From Agriterribacter humi (lineage in GTDB: Bacteria; Bacteroidota; Bacteroidia; Chitinophagales; Chitinophagaceae): a DNA stretch of 64,000 bases. This document shows positions 18,303-27,257 of this stretch, in pieces; within the stretch, counting starts at the first letter, position 1; the number at the start of each line of letters is the position of its first letter. A model generated the notes under the pieces. It did no database searches and was not told the DNA's origin. It worked only from the letters and a program-made list of their open reading frames with translations. The stretch lies in the NCBI RefSeq assembly GCF_009192765.1, contig NZ_VOHQ01000010.1:1-64000 (forward strand), read 5' to 3'. A program made the translations under genes and the position numbers.

Positions 18303-19172
18303 TTATACCTTCCTGTGGTATAGCCTCCGGGTTTGTAAAACCACTGTTAACAGTATCAATGATAATCCATAATAAAAACCACTGCTCAAATACGCATTCT
18401 CATTATACACAATAAAGGCGAGTATAATACCATATACCGGCTCAAGATTATAACTGAGATTTACGGTAAAGGGAGATATTTTTTTTAATGCCTGAAGCGA
18501 CAGGTTAAAGGCAAGGACGGTACAAAACCAACTCAACACCAGCAGCCAAAAAAAATCTCCGGCTGTAGGCAGGATATGATCTTTTGGAAAAGAACTGATA
18601 TAAAAAGGCATGCCTAAAGTTAATACAATAAGCCCGCCCGAGAGCTCATAAAAAGTAAGACTTTGCGGAGATATGTGTTCAATTAATTTTTTATTGAACA
18701 CAGGAAATAAGGCGGCAAATAAAGAAGAGATGATGCCCAGCAGTATTCCAAACTTATACTGTTTATCGAAATGAAAAATCAACCAGATTCCTGCAATGGT
18801 CAATGCGCCAAACAGCACTTCAATCCAATCCATTTTTTTACGCAATATCAGAGGTTCAAAAAAAGCAGAAAAAAAACCAATAGCAGAAAAACATATTAAA
18901 GCAACAGAAACATTGGCATATTTAACACTGCCATAAAAAAACACCCAGTGTAACGCAACAACAGCGCCTGTTCCCAGTATCCGGAAATGGAGAGAAAGCG
19001 TAACTTTCTGCAAATGGCCCGTAAATAAGAAAATTATTGCCAGGGTGCATGAAGTGATAAAAAGCCGCCACCATACAAGCAATCCTTCGTTTAGCGTAAT
19101 AAGCCGGCCCAGTATGCCTGTAAAGCCCGCCAGGAATACAGCTGCATGTAAAGACAATAAAGCCTTCTTCAT
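18303..19172 (-). CDS. EamA/DMT-superfamily transporter
   Basis: A 289 aa inner-membrane protein with about ten hydrophobic helices in two five-helix EamA repeats (the second begins near FGILLGIISSLFAALFPVFNK). It is an exporter-like permease of unknown metabolite. The frame opens at 19226, but the start at 19172 (MKKALLSLHAAVFLAGFTG) gives the normal family N-terminus and lies 8 bp after a -7-like TTAATTTG (7 of 8 positions), so the leader would be very short. Confidence 0.87.
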   Translation of the reverse strand: MKKALLSLHAAVFLAGFTGILGRLITLNEGLLVWWRLFITSCTLAIIFLFTGHLQKVTLSLHFRILGTGAVVALHWVFFYGSVKYANVSVALICFSAIGFFSAFFEPLILRKKMDWIEVLFGALTIAGIWLIFHFDKQYKFGILLGIISSLFAALFPVFNKKLIEHISPQSLTFYELSGGLIVLTLGMPFYISSFPKDHILPTAGDFFWLLVLSWFCTVLAFNLSLQALKKISPFTVNLSYNLEPVYGIILAFIVYNENAYLSSGFYYGLSLILLTVVLQTRRLYHRKV

Positions 19173-19254
19173 TAAAAAATTCAAATTAATTGTATACACC
19201 GGAAAGCGCACTTTTGTATCATGCACTATACTGTATGATTAAGCAGCACAGGTT

Positions 19255-20034
19255 TTAACTTAATACTTCAGCGCGGAGCGTTGATGCGGGAATAAAACTA
19301 TTACGTACTTTTCTGCGGTAATTTTTAAACATACTTTGCCACTGTATCTTAAGCACTCCCAATATACCTTCCTTTACAATATTCTTATTCATTTTTGAAG
19401 TACCGAATTTGCGGTCAACAAAAGTGATAGGTATTTCAATAACTTTAAAGCCAAGTTTCCAGGCGGCAAATTTCATTTCTATCTGGAAAGCATACCCTAC
19501 AAAATTGATCTGATCAAAATTAATGGTTTCCAGCACTTCTTTTCTGTAGCAAATAAACCCTGCGGTAGGATCTTTAACCGGCATCCAGGTTAATATGCGT
19601 GTATACAATGCTCCACCTTTGGAAAGTACATTCCTGTAGCGGCTCCAGTTTACTGTTTTACCTCCTTTTACATACCGCGAACCCACAACAACATCGGCTT
19701 TGTGCGCACATGCCTGGTACAATCGTTCGAGGTCTTTCGGATTATGAGAAAAATCGGCATCCATTTCAAATACATACCTGTATCCCCTGTCTATCGCCCA
19801 TCTAAATCCATAAATATAGGCAGTGCCTAACCCCTGTTTACCTTCACGTACCTGCAGAAATAACTGACCGGGATATTCTTTTTGTATTTCCCGTACCAAA
19901 CCGGCAGTGCCATCGGGGGAGTTATCATCAACAACCAGCACATGAAAATTCAGATCCATTCCTAAAATAGCATGAAGAATGGGTTTTATATTTTCACTTT
20001 CATTATAAGTAGGTATGACCACCAGCTTTTCCAA
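19255..20034 (-). CDS. Polyprenol-phosphate mannosyltransferase-like family 2 glycosyltransferase (DPM1-like), TTG start
   Basis: A 259 aa GT2 enzyme of the dolichol/polyprenol-phosphate mannose synthase type. It transfers a sugar from a nucleotide donor to polyprenol phosphate at the cytoplasmic face. Motifs: VVIPTYNESENI at the N-terminus, VVDDNSPDGT, EMDADFSHNP (the DAD metal site), GSRYVKGG, DPTAGFICYR, and IPITFVDRKFGTSKM near the C-terminus. It lacks the C-terminal membrane helices of two-domain relatives. The start codon is TTG at 20034; no ATG lies nearby in frame, and this position matches the usual family start. Confidence 0.92.
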   Translation of the reverse strand: MEKLVVIPTYNESENIKPILHAILGMDLNFHVLVVDDNSPDGTAGLVREIQKEYPGQLFLQVREGKQGLGTAYIYGFRWAIDRGYRYVFEMDADFSHNPKDLERLYQACAHKADVVVGSRYVKGGKTVNWSRYRNVLSKGGALYTRILTWMPVKDPTAGFICYRKEVLETINFDQINFVGYAFQIEMKFAAWKLGFKVIEIPITFVDRKFGTSKMNKNIVKEGILGVLKIQWQSMFKNYRRKVRNSFIPASTLRAEVLS

Positions 20035-20092
20035 CAGATATCGTATTTTTTGTACTATAAAATTACTTTATACTCTTTTTTTTAAAATGATT

Positions 20093-20863
20093 TTACGCTT
20101 TCTTTAACAAGGTTCGGTTAAGTATTTCTGTAAGCTTTTGCTTGGTATGCATAGGAAAATCCCCCTTCATCATCCAGTCGTAATACTGGGGTTCGGCTTT
20201 AAGGACTTCGGTTACAGGCTTGCCCTTATGTTTTCCGAAATTAAAGATTTCTACTCCATTTTCCATAATAAAACGCCGGGCGAAATCCACAATTTGTTCC
20301 TGCCCTGTAAATTTAATAATAGATTCTACCGTTGCACCCGCCTGGGGGTATCTTTGCAATTGTGATTCCAGTATTTCAAAAGTTGCCATAGCATCAACCT
20401 CTGCACTATGCGCATTATCAAGATTCTTCTCACAATAAAATTTATACGCGGCACTTAATGTGCGGGGCTCCATCATATGATAAAGCTTTTGTACATCCAG
20501 CAAATGCCGGCTGGTAACATCAAATTCCAGGCCTGAACGCAAAAATTCTTCTACCAGCATAGGAATGTCAAAACGATTGGAATTGTATCCGGCCAAATCG
20601 CAATTGTCTAAAAACTGGCGTATTTCATTGGCTATCTGCTTGAAGGAAGGTGCATCCTTAACCATATCATCGGTAATGCCATGCACATCGGAAGAGGCTT
20701 TAGGAACCGGCATTTGAGGATTAACCAGTTTCCTCTTCACCACCCGGCTACCATCTGGTTGCACTTTTACAATAGCTAACTCAACAATACGATCAACAGC
20801 AAGGTTAATACCGGTTGTTTCCAGGTCAATAACAGCTAACGGACGGGCTAATTGTAATGGCAT
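20093..20863 (-). CDS. DEDDh 3'-5' exonuclease (DnaQ/exonuclease-X-like)
   Basis: A 256 aa nuclease. The N-terminal DnaQ-type fold has Asp13 and Glu15 in IDLETTG, a second acidic site in FDIPML and His/Asp in HSAEVDA, the DEDDh set. The C-terminal 50 residues (NFGKHKGKPVTEVLKAEPQYYDWMM) form the small domain common to exonuclease X-like and DUF3820 proteins. It probably acts in DNA repair or processing; it is not the polymerase III epsilon subunit by context. A single gene. Confidence 0.92.
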   Translation of the reverse strand: MPLQLARPLAVIDLETTGINLAVDRIVELAIVKVQPDGSRVVKRKLVNPQMPVPKASSDVHGITDDMVKDAPSFKQIANEIRQFLDNCDLAGYNSNRFDIPMLVEEFLRSGLEFDVTSRHLLDVQKLYHMMEPRTLSAAYKFYCEKNLDNAHSAEVDAMATFEILESQLQRYPQAGATVESIIKFTGQEQIVDFARRFIMENGVEIFNFGKHKGKPVTEVLKAEPQYYDWMMKGDFPMHTKQKLTEILNRTLLKKA

Positions 20864-20975
20864 AGCGTGAACAATAATTATTTAATGTGGCAAAATAGCT
20901 AAAAATATAATACTATTGGCCTTCTGTTAACATAAGTCAAACAATTCTGTGTCCAAAGAAAAGCAATTTATAAAA

Positions 20976-21007
20976 TTTGTTTATTCAGCTTAATGTTTGT
21001 TTATTTG
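20976..21007 (+). promoter_or_regulatory. Candidate promoter of the small lipoprotein gene
   Basis: TTTG (20976-20979), a 20-bp spacer and TTTATTTG (21000-21007; 7 of 8 positions of TAnnTTTG). Transcription would start near 21014, giving a leader of about 115 nt before the ATG at 21128, long for this genome. Confidence 0.55.
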
Positions 21008-21127
21008 CACGTCTCTTTACGTGTATTCTGCGTATTTCCAATTCCCCCTTTGAAGAATAACATTATCTCCTACTCCTACGGGCGCCATGCTTGGAAAATG
21101 TTATTGTTTTACCTAAAAACTTCAAAA

Positions 21128-21244
21128 ATGAAAAAAGTTTTCGCTATCGCTCTGCTCGTTATCACCCTGGGGGCCGCTTTGGCTTCATGCACCTCCTCAA
21201 GAGGCGGATGTAAAGCTACACAAGGAATGGTTGGTTACAAATAA
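21128..21244 (+). CDS. Very small lipoprotein (38 aa)
   Basis: The precursor begins MKKVFAIALLVITLGAALAS, a textbook lipoprotein signal with lipidated Cys21. The mature peptide is only 18 residues, contains a second Cys in SRGGCK and ends MVGYK. Support: a proper signal and lipobox, a start preceded by an A-rich stretch, a promoter upstream and a strong terminator 27 bp downstream. I believe short lipoproteins with a similar Cys-containing tail ending in an MVGY-like motif occur in related genomes, but I cannot verify it here. Function unknown. Confidence 0.8.
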   Translation: MKKVFAIALLVITLGAALASCTSSRGGCKATQGMVGYK

Positions 21245-21270
21245 GTTTTTGCCTCAAATATTATTTTATA

Positions 21271-21297
21271 AAGGTTATCATTGCGATAACCTTTTTT
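21271..21297 (+). terminator. Rho-independent terminator of the small lipoprotein gene
   Basis: Perfect 9-bp stem AAGGTTATC / GATAACCTT with a 5-nt loop, running directly into a T6 tract. Confidence 0.9.
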
Positions 21298-21396
21298 ACT
21301 TTAGCCTCAATGCAGTTAACAGAAATTAATATAGAACGACTACCGAACAATCAGGTCCCGTAATAAATTACCCTCCTCACATGAGTTGTATCACAT

Positions 21397-21430
21397 AAAA
21401 ACACCCCGGTTTATTGGCCGGGGTGTTTTT
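21397..21430 (-). terminator. Terminator of the OmpA-family gene (bidirectional shape)
   Basis: Stem AAAAACACCCCGG / CCGGGGTGTTTTT with an 8-nt loop. Read on the minus strand it ends in a T5 run about 20 bp after the OmpA-family stop codon; its symmetry would also allow it to act on the plus strand. Confidence 0.85.
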
Positions 21431-21447
21431 TATCTTCAAAAGTTATA

Positions 21448-22791
21448 TTAGTTATAGTGCAGTTTAAGGTCTACACGACGATTTTTAGCGCGGCCTGCAG
21501 CCGTTTTATTATCTGCAACCGGCTGATCCTGGCCAAAACCTGCGGATATAAGACGCGCTGGATCAACACCTCCCTTTGCAGTTAAATAATCCACTACAGA
21601 CTGGGCTCTCTGCTCGCTCAAAATCTGGTTCTTATCCGGTTTACCGGTATTATCTGTATGTCCCTCCACATCTAATTTAAGATTGGGATCTTCATTAAGA
21701 ATTTTTGCAACTTCATTCAATGATTTGAATGATTTTGACAACAGTTTAGAGCTGCCTGTAGCAAAAAATACATTTTTCGCTGCCACATCAATACGTTTTT
21801 TCACTTCTTCTTTTATTTCGGGACAACCCTGGTTGCTGGCAGGTCCTGCAAGAGCGGGACATTTATCTTCTTCATCATTTACGCCATCACTATCCGTATC
21901 CGGAATGGGGCAGCCCTGGTATTTAGCAACCCCTGCTTCATTGGGGCATTTATCTTCTTCATCATGTATTCCATCGCTATCGGTATCGGGTATGGGACAA
22001 CCATCGTATTTTTCAAGACCCTTTACTTCAGGACATTTATCATTCTTATCTTCAATGCCATCACCGTCTTTATCAGGGCAGCCTTTGAACTGAGCCAGTC
22101 CTGCAACATCGGGACAAGCATCAAGTGAATCAACAATACCGTCATTGTCTGTATCGGCTGGTGGCGGAGGAGGAGGAATTACTTTAGGCTCTTTTTTCTC
22201 AAACAAAGAACCTGCAACGCCTAAACTGTAAAACAAATGATTGGCAGTAGTACCGGTAGTTACGGCAACACGGTATTGCGCATTAAAATTAATAAAAGCC
22301 TGGTCTAATAAATTAACCTGTACACCCAGCCCCAGTGGCACATAAGCACCCCAGTAGCCATTCCATTGCGAGCCACCGATGCCGGCCGTTAAATACGGCG
22401 TAACCCAATATCTGTCGCTCAGCAATTTGGCATTGATATTGGCATCCAATTCGGCAAGCAACTTATCATTGCCGCCTTGTGGCTTATCGGGCACCGGATA
22501 GTCTGTGAAAGTACCGCCTAAGCGGGCCATAAAATCAAAATGATCGGTAAGTCCCTGAAAATAAGACAGCGCTAAACCGGGACTCATGCGCCCTGTTTTA
22601 TACCATTGTTTGTCTTTTAAAACCTGGTTAAGTGAAGTGTTCTTTAAATCTTGTGCAGTTTGAAAATCATGAAAGGTAAATGAAAAGCCAAATGCCGGTT
22701 TCTTTTTGTAAGGATTTTTTATGGCATTTTCCTGGGCGAAAGCAGTGCTGAGTATGCATACTGCCAATAAGCTTAATAACGGTTTTCTCAT
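21448..22791 (-). CDS. OmpA-family outer-membrane protein with thrombospondin type 3 repeats
   Basis: A 447 aa protein: signal peptide (about 1-19), an N-terminal eight-stranded-barrel-like domain (to about 205), a proline hinge, four TSP3 calcium-binding repeats (pattern DxDxDGxxDxxDxCP at about 213-330), and a C-terminal OmpA peptidoglycan-binding domain with NVFFATGSSKL, VEGHTDNTG and the NRRVDLKL end. It anchors the outer membrane to peptidoglycan. It has one of the clearest promoters in the window and a strong terminator, in keeping with an abundant structural protein. Confidence 0.95.
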   Translation of the reverse strand: MRKPLLSLLAVCILSTAFAQENAIKNPYKKKPAFGFSFTFHDFQTAQDLKNTSLNQVLKDKQWYKTGRMSPGLALSYFQGLTDHFDFMARLGGTFTDYPVPDKPQGGNDKLLAELDANINAKLLSDRYWVTPYLTAGIGGSQWNGYWGAYVPLGLGVQVNLLDQAFINFNAQYRVAVTTGTTANHLFYSLGVAGSLFEKKEPKVIPPPPPPADTDNDGIVDSLDACPDVAGLAQFKGCPDKDGDGIEDKNDKCPEVKGLEKYDGCPIPDTDSDGIHDEEDKCPNEAGVAKYQGCPIPDTDSDGVNDEEDKCPALAGPASNQGCPEIKEEVKKRIDVAAKNVFFATGSSKLLSKSFKSLNEVAKILNEDPNLKLDVEGHTDNTGKPDKNQILSEQRAQSVVDYLTAKGGVDPARLISAGFGQDQPVADNKTAAGRAKNRRVDLKLHYN

Positions 22792-22817
22792 AAAATGTAA
22801 TTTGATTAAAAGTTATG

Positions 22818-22850
22818 CAAAGGTATAAGGATGATTAATAACGATCCAAA
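22818..22850 (-). promoter_or_regulatory. Consensus promoter of the OmpA-family gene
   Basis: On the minus strand TTTG (22847-22850), a 21-bp spacer and TACCTTTG (22818-22825), an exact match to the Bacteroidota consensus, 26 bp before the ATG. Confidence 0.82.
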
Positions 22851-22886
22851 TTATTTGCCCTGTTTGTCCTACTGTTCATCAGCCTT

Positions 22887-23279
22887 TTATGGCTTTTTAA
22901 TGACCTCAACTTTTACTCTGGTAAGCCCCTTTTTTATAAATCCTAATTTTTTTGCAGCGGCTTTTGAAACATCAATAATCCGTTTGTTTTTAGGATGCAT
23001 GCGGTCGGTAATTTGAACTATGACGGTTTTTTTATTTGAAAGGTTGCTTACTTTTATCCAGGTTCCCAAAGCGAAACGATTACCCGCTGCCGTCAGTTTA
23101 TGCTGATCATACTTTCTTCCGTTAGCCATTAATCTTCCCTGGAATTTATCTGCATAAAAACTGGCTACCCCCTGCTGAACTGCAGGATATTTACTGGCTT
23201 TCTTTGCCGGAGAACGCTGAGCCGTTGTATATGTACAGATACAAAAGAGAGCGATAAATAATAACAGGAATTGTTTCAT
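22887..23279 (-). CDS. RlpA-like double-psi beta-barrel protein
   Basis: A 130 aa exported protein. A signal peptide (about 1-20) precedes a complete RlpA/DPBB domain: GVASFYADKFQGRLMANGRKYD, LTAAGNRFALGTWIKVSNL, VIVQITDRM and RIIDVSKAAAKKLGF. In characterised relatives this domain is a lytic transglycosylase acting on denuded glycan. There is no SPOR domain, as in other short Bacteroidota members. It is next to the OmpA and L,D-transpeptidase genes, both also cell-envelope proteins. A -7-like CAATTTTG (7 of 8) lies 38 bp upstream. Confidence 0.92.
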   Translation of the reverse strand: MKQFLLLFIALFCICTYTTAQRSPAKKASKYPAVQQGVASFYADKFQGRLMANGRKYDQHKLTAAGNRFALGTWIKVSNLSNKKTVIVQITDRMHPKNKRIIDVSKAAAKKLGFIKKGLTRVKVEVIKKP

Positions 23280-23443
23280 TACAACCGGTTTTCTGGTGGC
23301 AGAACAAGAATATTCTGCAAAATTGAGACCACAATCTTTTTCACTTCTCTCCTTTCCCTACTTCTGGTGGTCATTCATATACATAAAATAAATAACCGGG
23401 TCCATCAATTGATTTACCCGGATATTCACTTAAAATACAGCAG

Positions 23444-25141
23444 CTATAACGTTAACAGGTTGTATTTATTGCTGAACCAGTTTTGCCTTGCAATCTTGTC
23501 TTCGGCATAAACGTCATCAAAAAAAACGACTTTTCCCTCCCTTGCTTCGCAGGTAAAGTAGCGAATAAATATGGGTATTTTACGGGAGAAATTAACGGTA
23601 TGTTTTTCTTTTCTAGCCATCCATGCAGTAAGGGTATCGGGCTTGTAACGGACGCTGTCATTCTTTACCAGGTAATCAGATAACTTTTGCCACTGCTGCA
23701 CCCGCACACATCCGTGACTGAGCGCCCTGTTTGTTTTTGAAAAAAGCCAGCGGGCATTCGTATCATGCAAATACACGCTATACTTATTTCTGAAATTAAA
23801 TTTAATTATACCCAATGAATTGTCATCTCCTTCCCGTTGTTTCAATAAATAAGGGAAATATTTTTTATTCAGCCTGAACCAGTTAATACTGTCGGGTGCT
23901 ATTATACTGTCGTTTTTGTCAACTACCATCAGGTTTTGTTCATCAAGGTATCCCACATCTTCACGAATTTTAGGCAGCATTTCCTTAAATATAATACTAA
24001 AAGGTACCGTCCATTGAGGAAAAACAATAAAATTGGTAAGTGTACTGGTAAGTAGCGGGGTTCTTGTCTGAGACCGGCCAACAATTATTTTTGATTCGAG
24101 TTTTAAGGTATCTGTATCCCATAAACGCAACCGGTACGAAGGAATATTTACCCACACATACCGTACCGGCATGGTATCCGGCAATTGCTTGTACCGGTCT
24201 AAATTAATGGCAATGGTCTTAAATTTTTCCTGGTCGTTATTGTTGAGTGATTTAACTACCATTGGCCCGGCTTTGCCATCCACCTTCAGATCATTTTGTG
24301 CCTGGTATGCTTTTACTGCGGCGGTTAATTCTGCAGTATCCGCAGGCCGGTTATTAAATGCCAGGAACCCACCTTCAAATAAGCGGGTTTGCAGGTTTTT
24401 AATAAACGCCAGTGAATCGGACGGAATTTCAAAAGGATAAGACAGGTAAGTGAAATTCGTTCTGTTCATTGAATCAAGAAAGTTTTTCAATGCTGCCTTT
24501 AATTGAACATATCCTTCATGCCTGGGCTCAAGTTCCTGAAGCAGTGGCGTTAATTCTTTTTTATCGTGAACGTTTTTTAACAGCGATACATAGAAAGAAT
24601 CTGTAAGCACGGTATCCTTCCTGAGCGTAACGCTGTCTGCGTCCAGTCTTCCCAATTTTATGTCTTTGGCTATTTGCATAAATGCATCGGTAAATAAAAG
24701 ATCGGCACGTGCCCACATAGCCGCATCAAACATGGCAAGAGAATCCGTTTTTAGTTTATGATAAACGAGGTTTAACTGACTGAAATGATAATCGGAAGGA
24801 AACAAACCATAGTTTTCACTATGCCCGATAAAAGTATACAATGAATCGGCCATCCGCAACCATTCTTCACGGTTGCTCCAGGTGCGCAGTGAATCGCGTG
24901 TATTATACCAGGCTTTAACAGCCGGCAGCACATTAAATGATGTGCTGTCATTTAACTTTCCATTATTCTCTGAGGCAAAAGCAATACCAGCAACAATATT
25001 TTCATTGGTCTTTTTATTCAAATTTTCAGGCTGACGAACAATTTCTACAGTTTTAGGCTTTTGCGAAGTTTCATTACAGGAAAATAATAATACTGCCGGC
25101 AGGAATATCCAGCATATATATATACAACACTTCTTTATCAT
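23444..25141 (-). CDS. L,D-transpeptidase (YcbB/LdtD type) lipoprotein
   Basis: A 565 aa protein forming peptidoglycan cross-links at mDAP residues or attaching proteins to it. N-terminal lipoprotein signal with Cys22 (PAVLLFSC), an N-terminal helical/scaffold region, a peptidoglycan-binding-1 domain (AVKAYQAQNDLKVDGKAGP), and the YkuD catalytic domain with the active-site motif SHGCVRVQQW and the supporting His in YLHDTNARWLF. The frame is open up to 25285, but the start at 25141 gives the lipoprotein signal and a normal length. A -7 element (TATCTTTG, 25297-25304, minus) lies upstream and would give a leader of about 150 nt. Confidence 0.92.
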   Translation of the reverse strand: MIKKCCIYICWIFLPAVLLFSCNETSQKPKTVEIVRQPENLNKKTNENIVAGIAFASENNGKLNDSTSFNVLPAVKAWYNTRDSLRTWSNREEWLRMADSLYTFIGHSENYGLFPSDYHFSQLNLVYHKLKTDSLAMFDAAMWARADLLFTDAFMQIAKDIKLGRLDADSVTLRKDTVLTDSFYVSLLKNVHDKKELTPLLQELEPRHEGYVQLKAALKNFLDSMNRTNFTYLSYPFEIPSDSLAFIKNLQTRLFEGGFLAFNNRPADTAELTAAVKAYQAQNDLKVDGKAGPMVVKSLNNNDQEKFKTIAINLDRYKQLPDTMPVRYVWVNIPSYRLRLWDTDTLKLESKIIVGRSQTRTPLLTSTLTNFIVFPQWTVPFSIIFKEMLPKIREDVGYLDEQNLMVVDKNDSIIAPDSINWFRLNKKYFPYLLKQREGDDNSLGIIKFNFRNKYSVYLHDTNARWLFSKTNRALSHGCVRVQQWQKLSDYLVKNDSVRYKPDTLTAWMARKEKHTVNFSRKIPIFIRYFTCEAREGKVVFFDDVYAEDKIARQNWFSNKYNLLTL

Positions 25142-25539
25142 AAGTCCGGGTGAATTGAAATGAAGGCGCTTTAGTTTGATCACAGCCTGAATGTAAATTG
25201 CAGAATAATGTCTGAAATAACAAAAGCCGTTAATTATTATTATATGCAGGTCTGTCTCTTTTTGATGTGATTTCATAATTAGCATTAATCAATCTGCAAA
25301 GATAAACCCATTAATTTAACGGGCAGAGCAGATAAAAAGGGGCATTTCAAATTGTCGCACTGCTTTGCTTCTTGTGGGCGGTGAGGACCTGCCTGCCGAT
25401 AGGCAAGCACCACCCACGGCGGGCCGCCCCGGCTGGTGTCCCCACCAGCCGGCAACAGACACTGGTTCTGAGCAGATAAAATACGGAGATTTCCAAAAAG
25501 TATTGTTAGTTTGCTTAAATTCATCAGGTATTTATTTTT
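25142..25539. other. Intergenic region between divergent genes, with GC-rich hairpin
   Basis: Holds the leader of the L,D-transpeptidase gene with a minus-strand TATCTTTG at 25297-25304, then a GC-rich block (25380-25455) containing the broken palindrome CCTGCCGATAGGCA and a perfect 10-bp hairpin CCGGCTGGTG-TCCC-CACCAGCCGG at 25429-25452, then a -7-like TTAGTTTG at 25506-25513 that could serve the SDR operon. The GC-rich block stands out in composition from its neighbours and looks inserted. Confidence 0.55.
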
Positions 25540-26331
25540 ATGAGTGAAGGCTGGCTGGCACAAAAAAACATAGTAATTATTGGTGGAACAACCGGTATGG
25601 GATTATCGGCTGCCAAAGCTTTTGTTGCGCAGGGTGCCCGCGTAATAGTAGCAGGCAGGAACCAGCAAACATGCGATGATGCGGAGCAACAACTGAAAGG
25701 CAAAGGGATTGCCATTTGTGCCGATGCTATTGATCCGTCTACCGCTGCAAATGCCATTCATATTTGCGAACAACAATTCGGTACATTTCACGGATTATAT
25801 CATATAGCCGGCGGCAGTGGCCGCAAAATGGGTGATGGTCCCTTACATGAGCTAACACTGGAAGGATGGAACAAAACATTTGAGCTAAACCTCACTTCAC
25901 TCATGCTCTCTAACCAGGCCGCTGTAAAATGGTTTCTGCAGCACAACACCGGTGGCGCCATTCTTAACATGAGTTCGGTATTGGGAGTCTCCCCTTCTCC
26001 TGTTCATTTTGCAACACATGCATATGCAGCCAGCAAATCGGCTGTAACAGGTTTTACGAAATCTATAGCAGCTTATTATGCAAAAGATAATATCCGTATC
26101 AATACCATAGCCCCGGCACTTGTAGAAACACCCATGGCGCAGAGAGCAGCCAAAAACAATGCTATCCTTTCATTTATCAAAACAAAGCAGCCATTAGATG
26201 GAGGAAGAATAGGCCGTCCTGAAGATACAGACGGGCTGGCCTGCTATTTTATGTCGGATTATGCAAAGTTTACTACCGGGCAGGTGGTATATGTTGACGG
26301 GGGATGGACAGTAAGCGAAGGTCAGATTTGA
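25540..26331 (+). CDS. SDR-family oxidoreductase
   Basis: A 263 aa NAD(P)-dependent short-chain dehydrogenase. Motifs: nucleotide-binding GGTTGMGLS at about 16-24, catalytic Ser in NMSSVLG, YAASK with the catalytic Tyr and Lys, and the C-terminal VYVDGGWTV. The substrate is not readable. It is the first gene of a tight five-gene operon with a ROK protein, a SIS isomerase, a MetE-like protein and an MBL hydrolase, and may oxidise a sugar or sugar-derived alcohol in that pathway. Confidence 0.92.
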   Translation: MSEGWLAQKNIVIIGGTTGMGLSAAKAFVAQGARVIVAGRNQQTCDDAEQQLKGKGIAICADAIDPSTAANAIHICEQQFGTFHGLYHIAGGSGRKMGDGPLHELTLEGWNKTFELNLTSLMLSNQAAVKWFLQHNTGGAILNMSSVLGVSPSPVHFATHAYAASKSAVTGFTKSIAAYYAKDNIRINTIAPALVETPMAQRAAKNNAILSFIKTKQPLDGGRIGRPEDTDGLACYFMSDYAKFTTGQVVYVDGGWTVSEGQI

Positions 26332-26354
26332 ATACTTTTTTAAATAATAATACT

Positions 26355-27248
26355 ATGCAGTCAATCGGCATTGACATGGGAGGCACCAATATCAAAGGCG
26401 TACTGATAACCGAAGATGGCATCATCCTGCATGAAATGCAATACAAGACCAACGAAAAGGAAGCCTTTCACTGGAAAGGAGTGGTAGCCGACATGCTGCA
26501 TAGCCTTCAACAAAAATCGGTCAGCAAAAATACGCCTGTAGGTTTATCTGCACCGGGATTGGCAGGCAGCAACAATGATTGCATAAAACTAATGCCCGGC
26601 CGGCTGGAAGGTCTGGAAAATTTTGTTTGGACTGATTATCTCAAAACGCAAACATGGGTGCTCAATGATGCGCATGCCGCTTTAATGGCAGAGGCAAAAT
26701 TTGGCGCGGGCAAAGGATGCAGTCATGTTATTTTATTAACACTGGGCACGGGTGTAGGCGGAGGCATTATGATAAACGGCGAATTACATCAGGGCTTATT
26801 AAACAGGGCGGGGCATATGGGTCATGTAATGCTAAACGCAGACAGCGATGGATGTGATGTTACCAATATGCCGGCCAGCCTTGAAGATGCAATAGGCAAT
26901 TGCACCATAGAACAACGGAGCTTCGGAAAATTTTCTTCAACCTATGAACTGGTTCAGGCATATAAAGGAGGCGATACCTTTGCAACGTATGTATGGCTGC
27001 ATTCTATAAAACGATTAGCTGTAGCACTTTGTTCATTTATCAATATTGTTTCTCCTGATATTATTATTCTTGGCGGAGGCATAGCACAGGCAGGTGATGA
27101 TCTATTCAAGCCTCTTGACGGGTTTATGAATATCTTTGAATGGCATCATTCGGGTGTGCGCACGCCTGTTGTGCAGGCCGTATTTGATGAATATTCCGGC
27201 GCCGTGGGAGCCGCTAGTTTTGCTTTACACAAATCATTACCACATTAA
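26355..27248 (+). CDS. ROK-family sugar kinase-like protein with degenerate zinc motif
   Basis: A 297 aa ROK protein. Phosphate motif GIDMGGTNIKG at the N-terminus, catalytic Asp in WVLNDAHAA, LTLGTGVGGGI, and a C-terminal IIILGGGIAQAGD. The usual CxCGxxGCxE zinc-binding motif is not intact: the corresponding stretch reads DGCDVTNMPASLEDAIG. Start at 26355 is preferred to the open frame from 26304, which would overlap the SDR gene. Lying between an SDR and a SIS isomerase, it probably phosphorylates a sugar or amino sugar; no HTH is present, so it is not a ROK repressor. Confidence 0.85.
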   Translation: MQSIGIDMGGTNIKGVLITEDGIILHEMQYKTNEKEAFHWKGVVADMLHSLQQKSVSKNTPVGLSAPGLAGSNNDCIKLMPGRLEGLENFVWTDYLKTQTWVLNDAHAALMAEAKFGAGKGCSHVILLTLGTGVGGGIMINGELHQGLLNRAGHMGHVMLNADSDGCDVTNMPASLEDAIGNCTIEQRSFGKFSSTYELVQAYKGGDTFATYVWLHSIKRLAVALCSFINIVSPDIIILGGGIAQAGDDLFKPLDGFMNIFEWHHSGVRTPVVQAVFDEYSGAVGAASFALHKSLPH

Positions 27249-27257
27249 ATTTTTATC

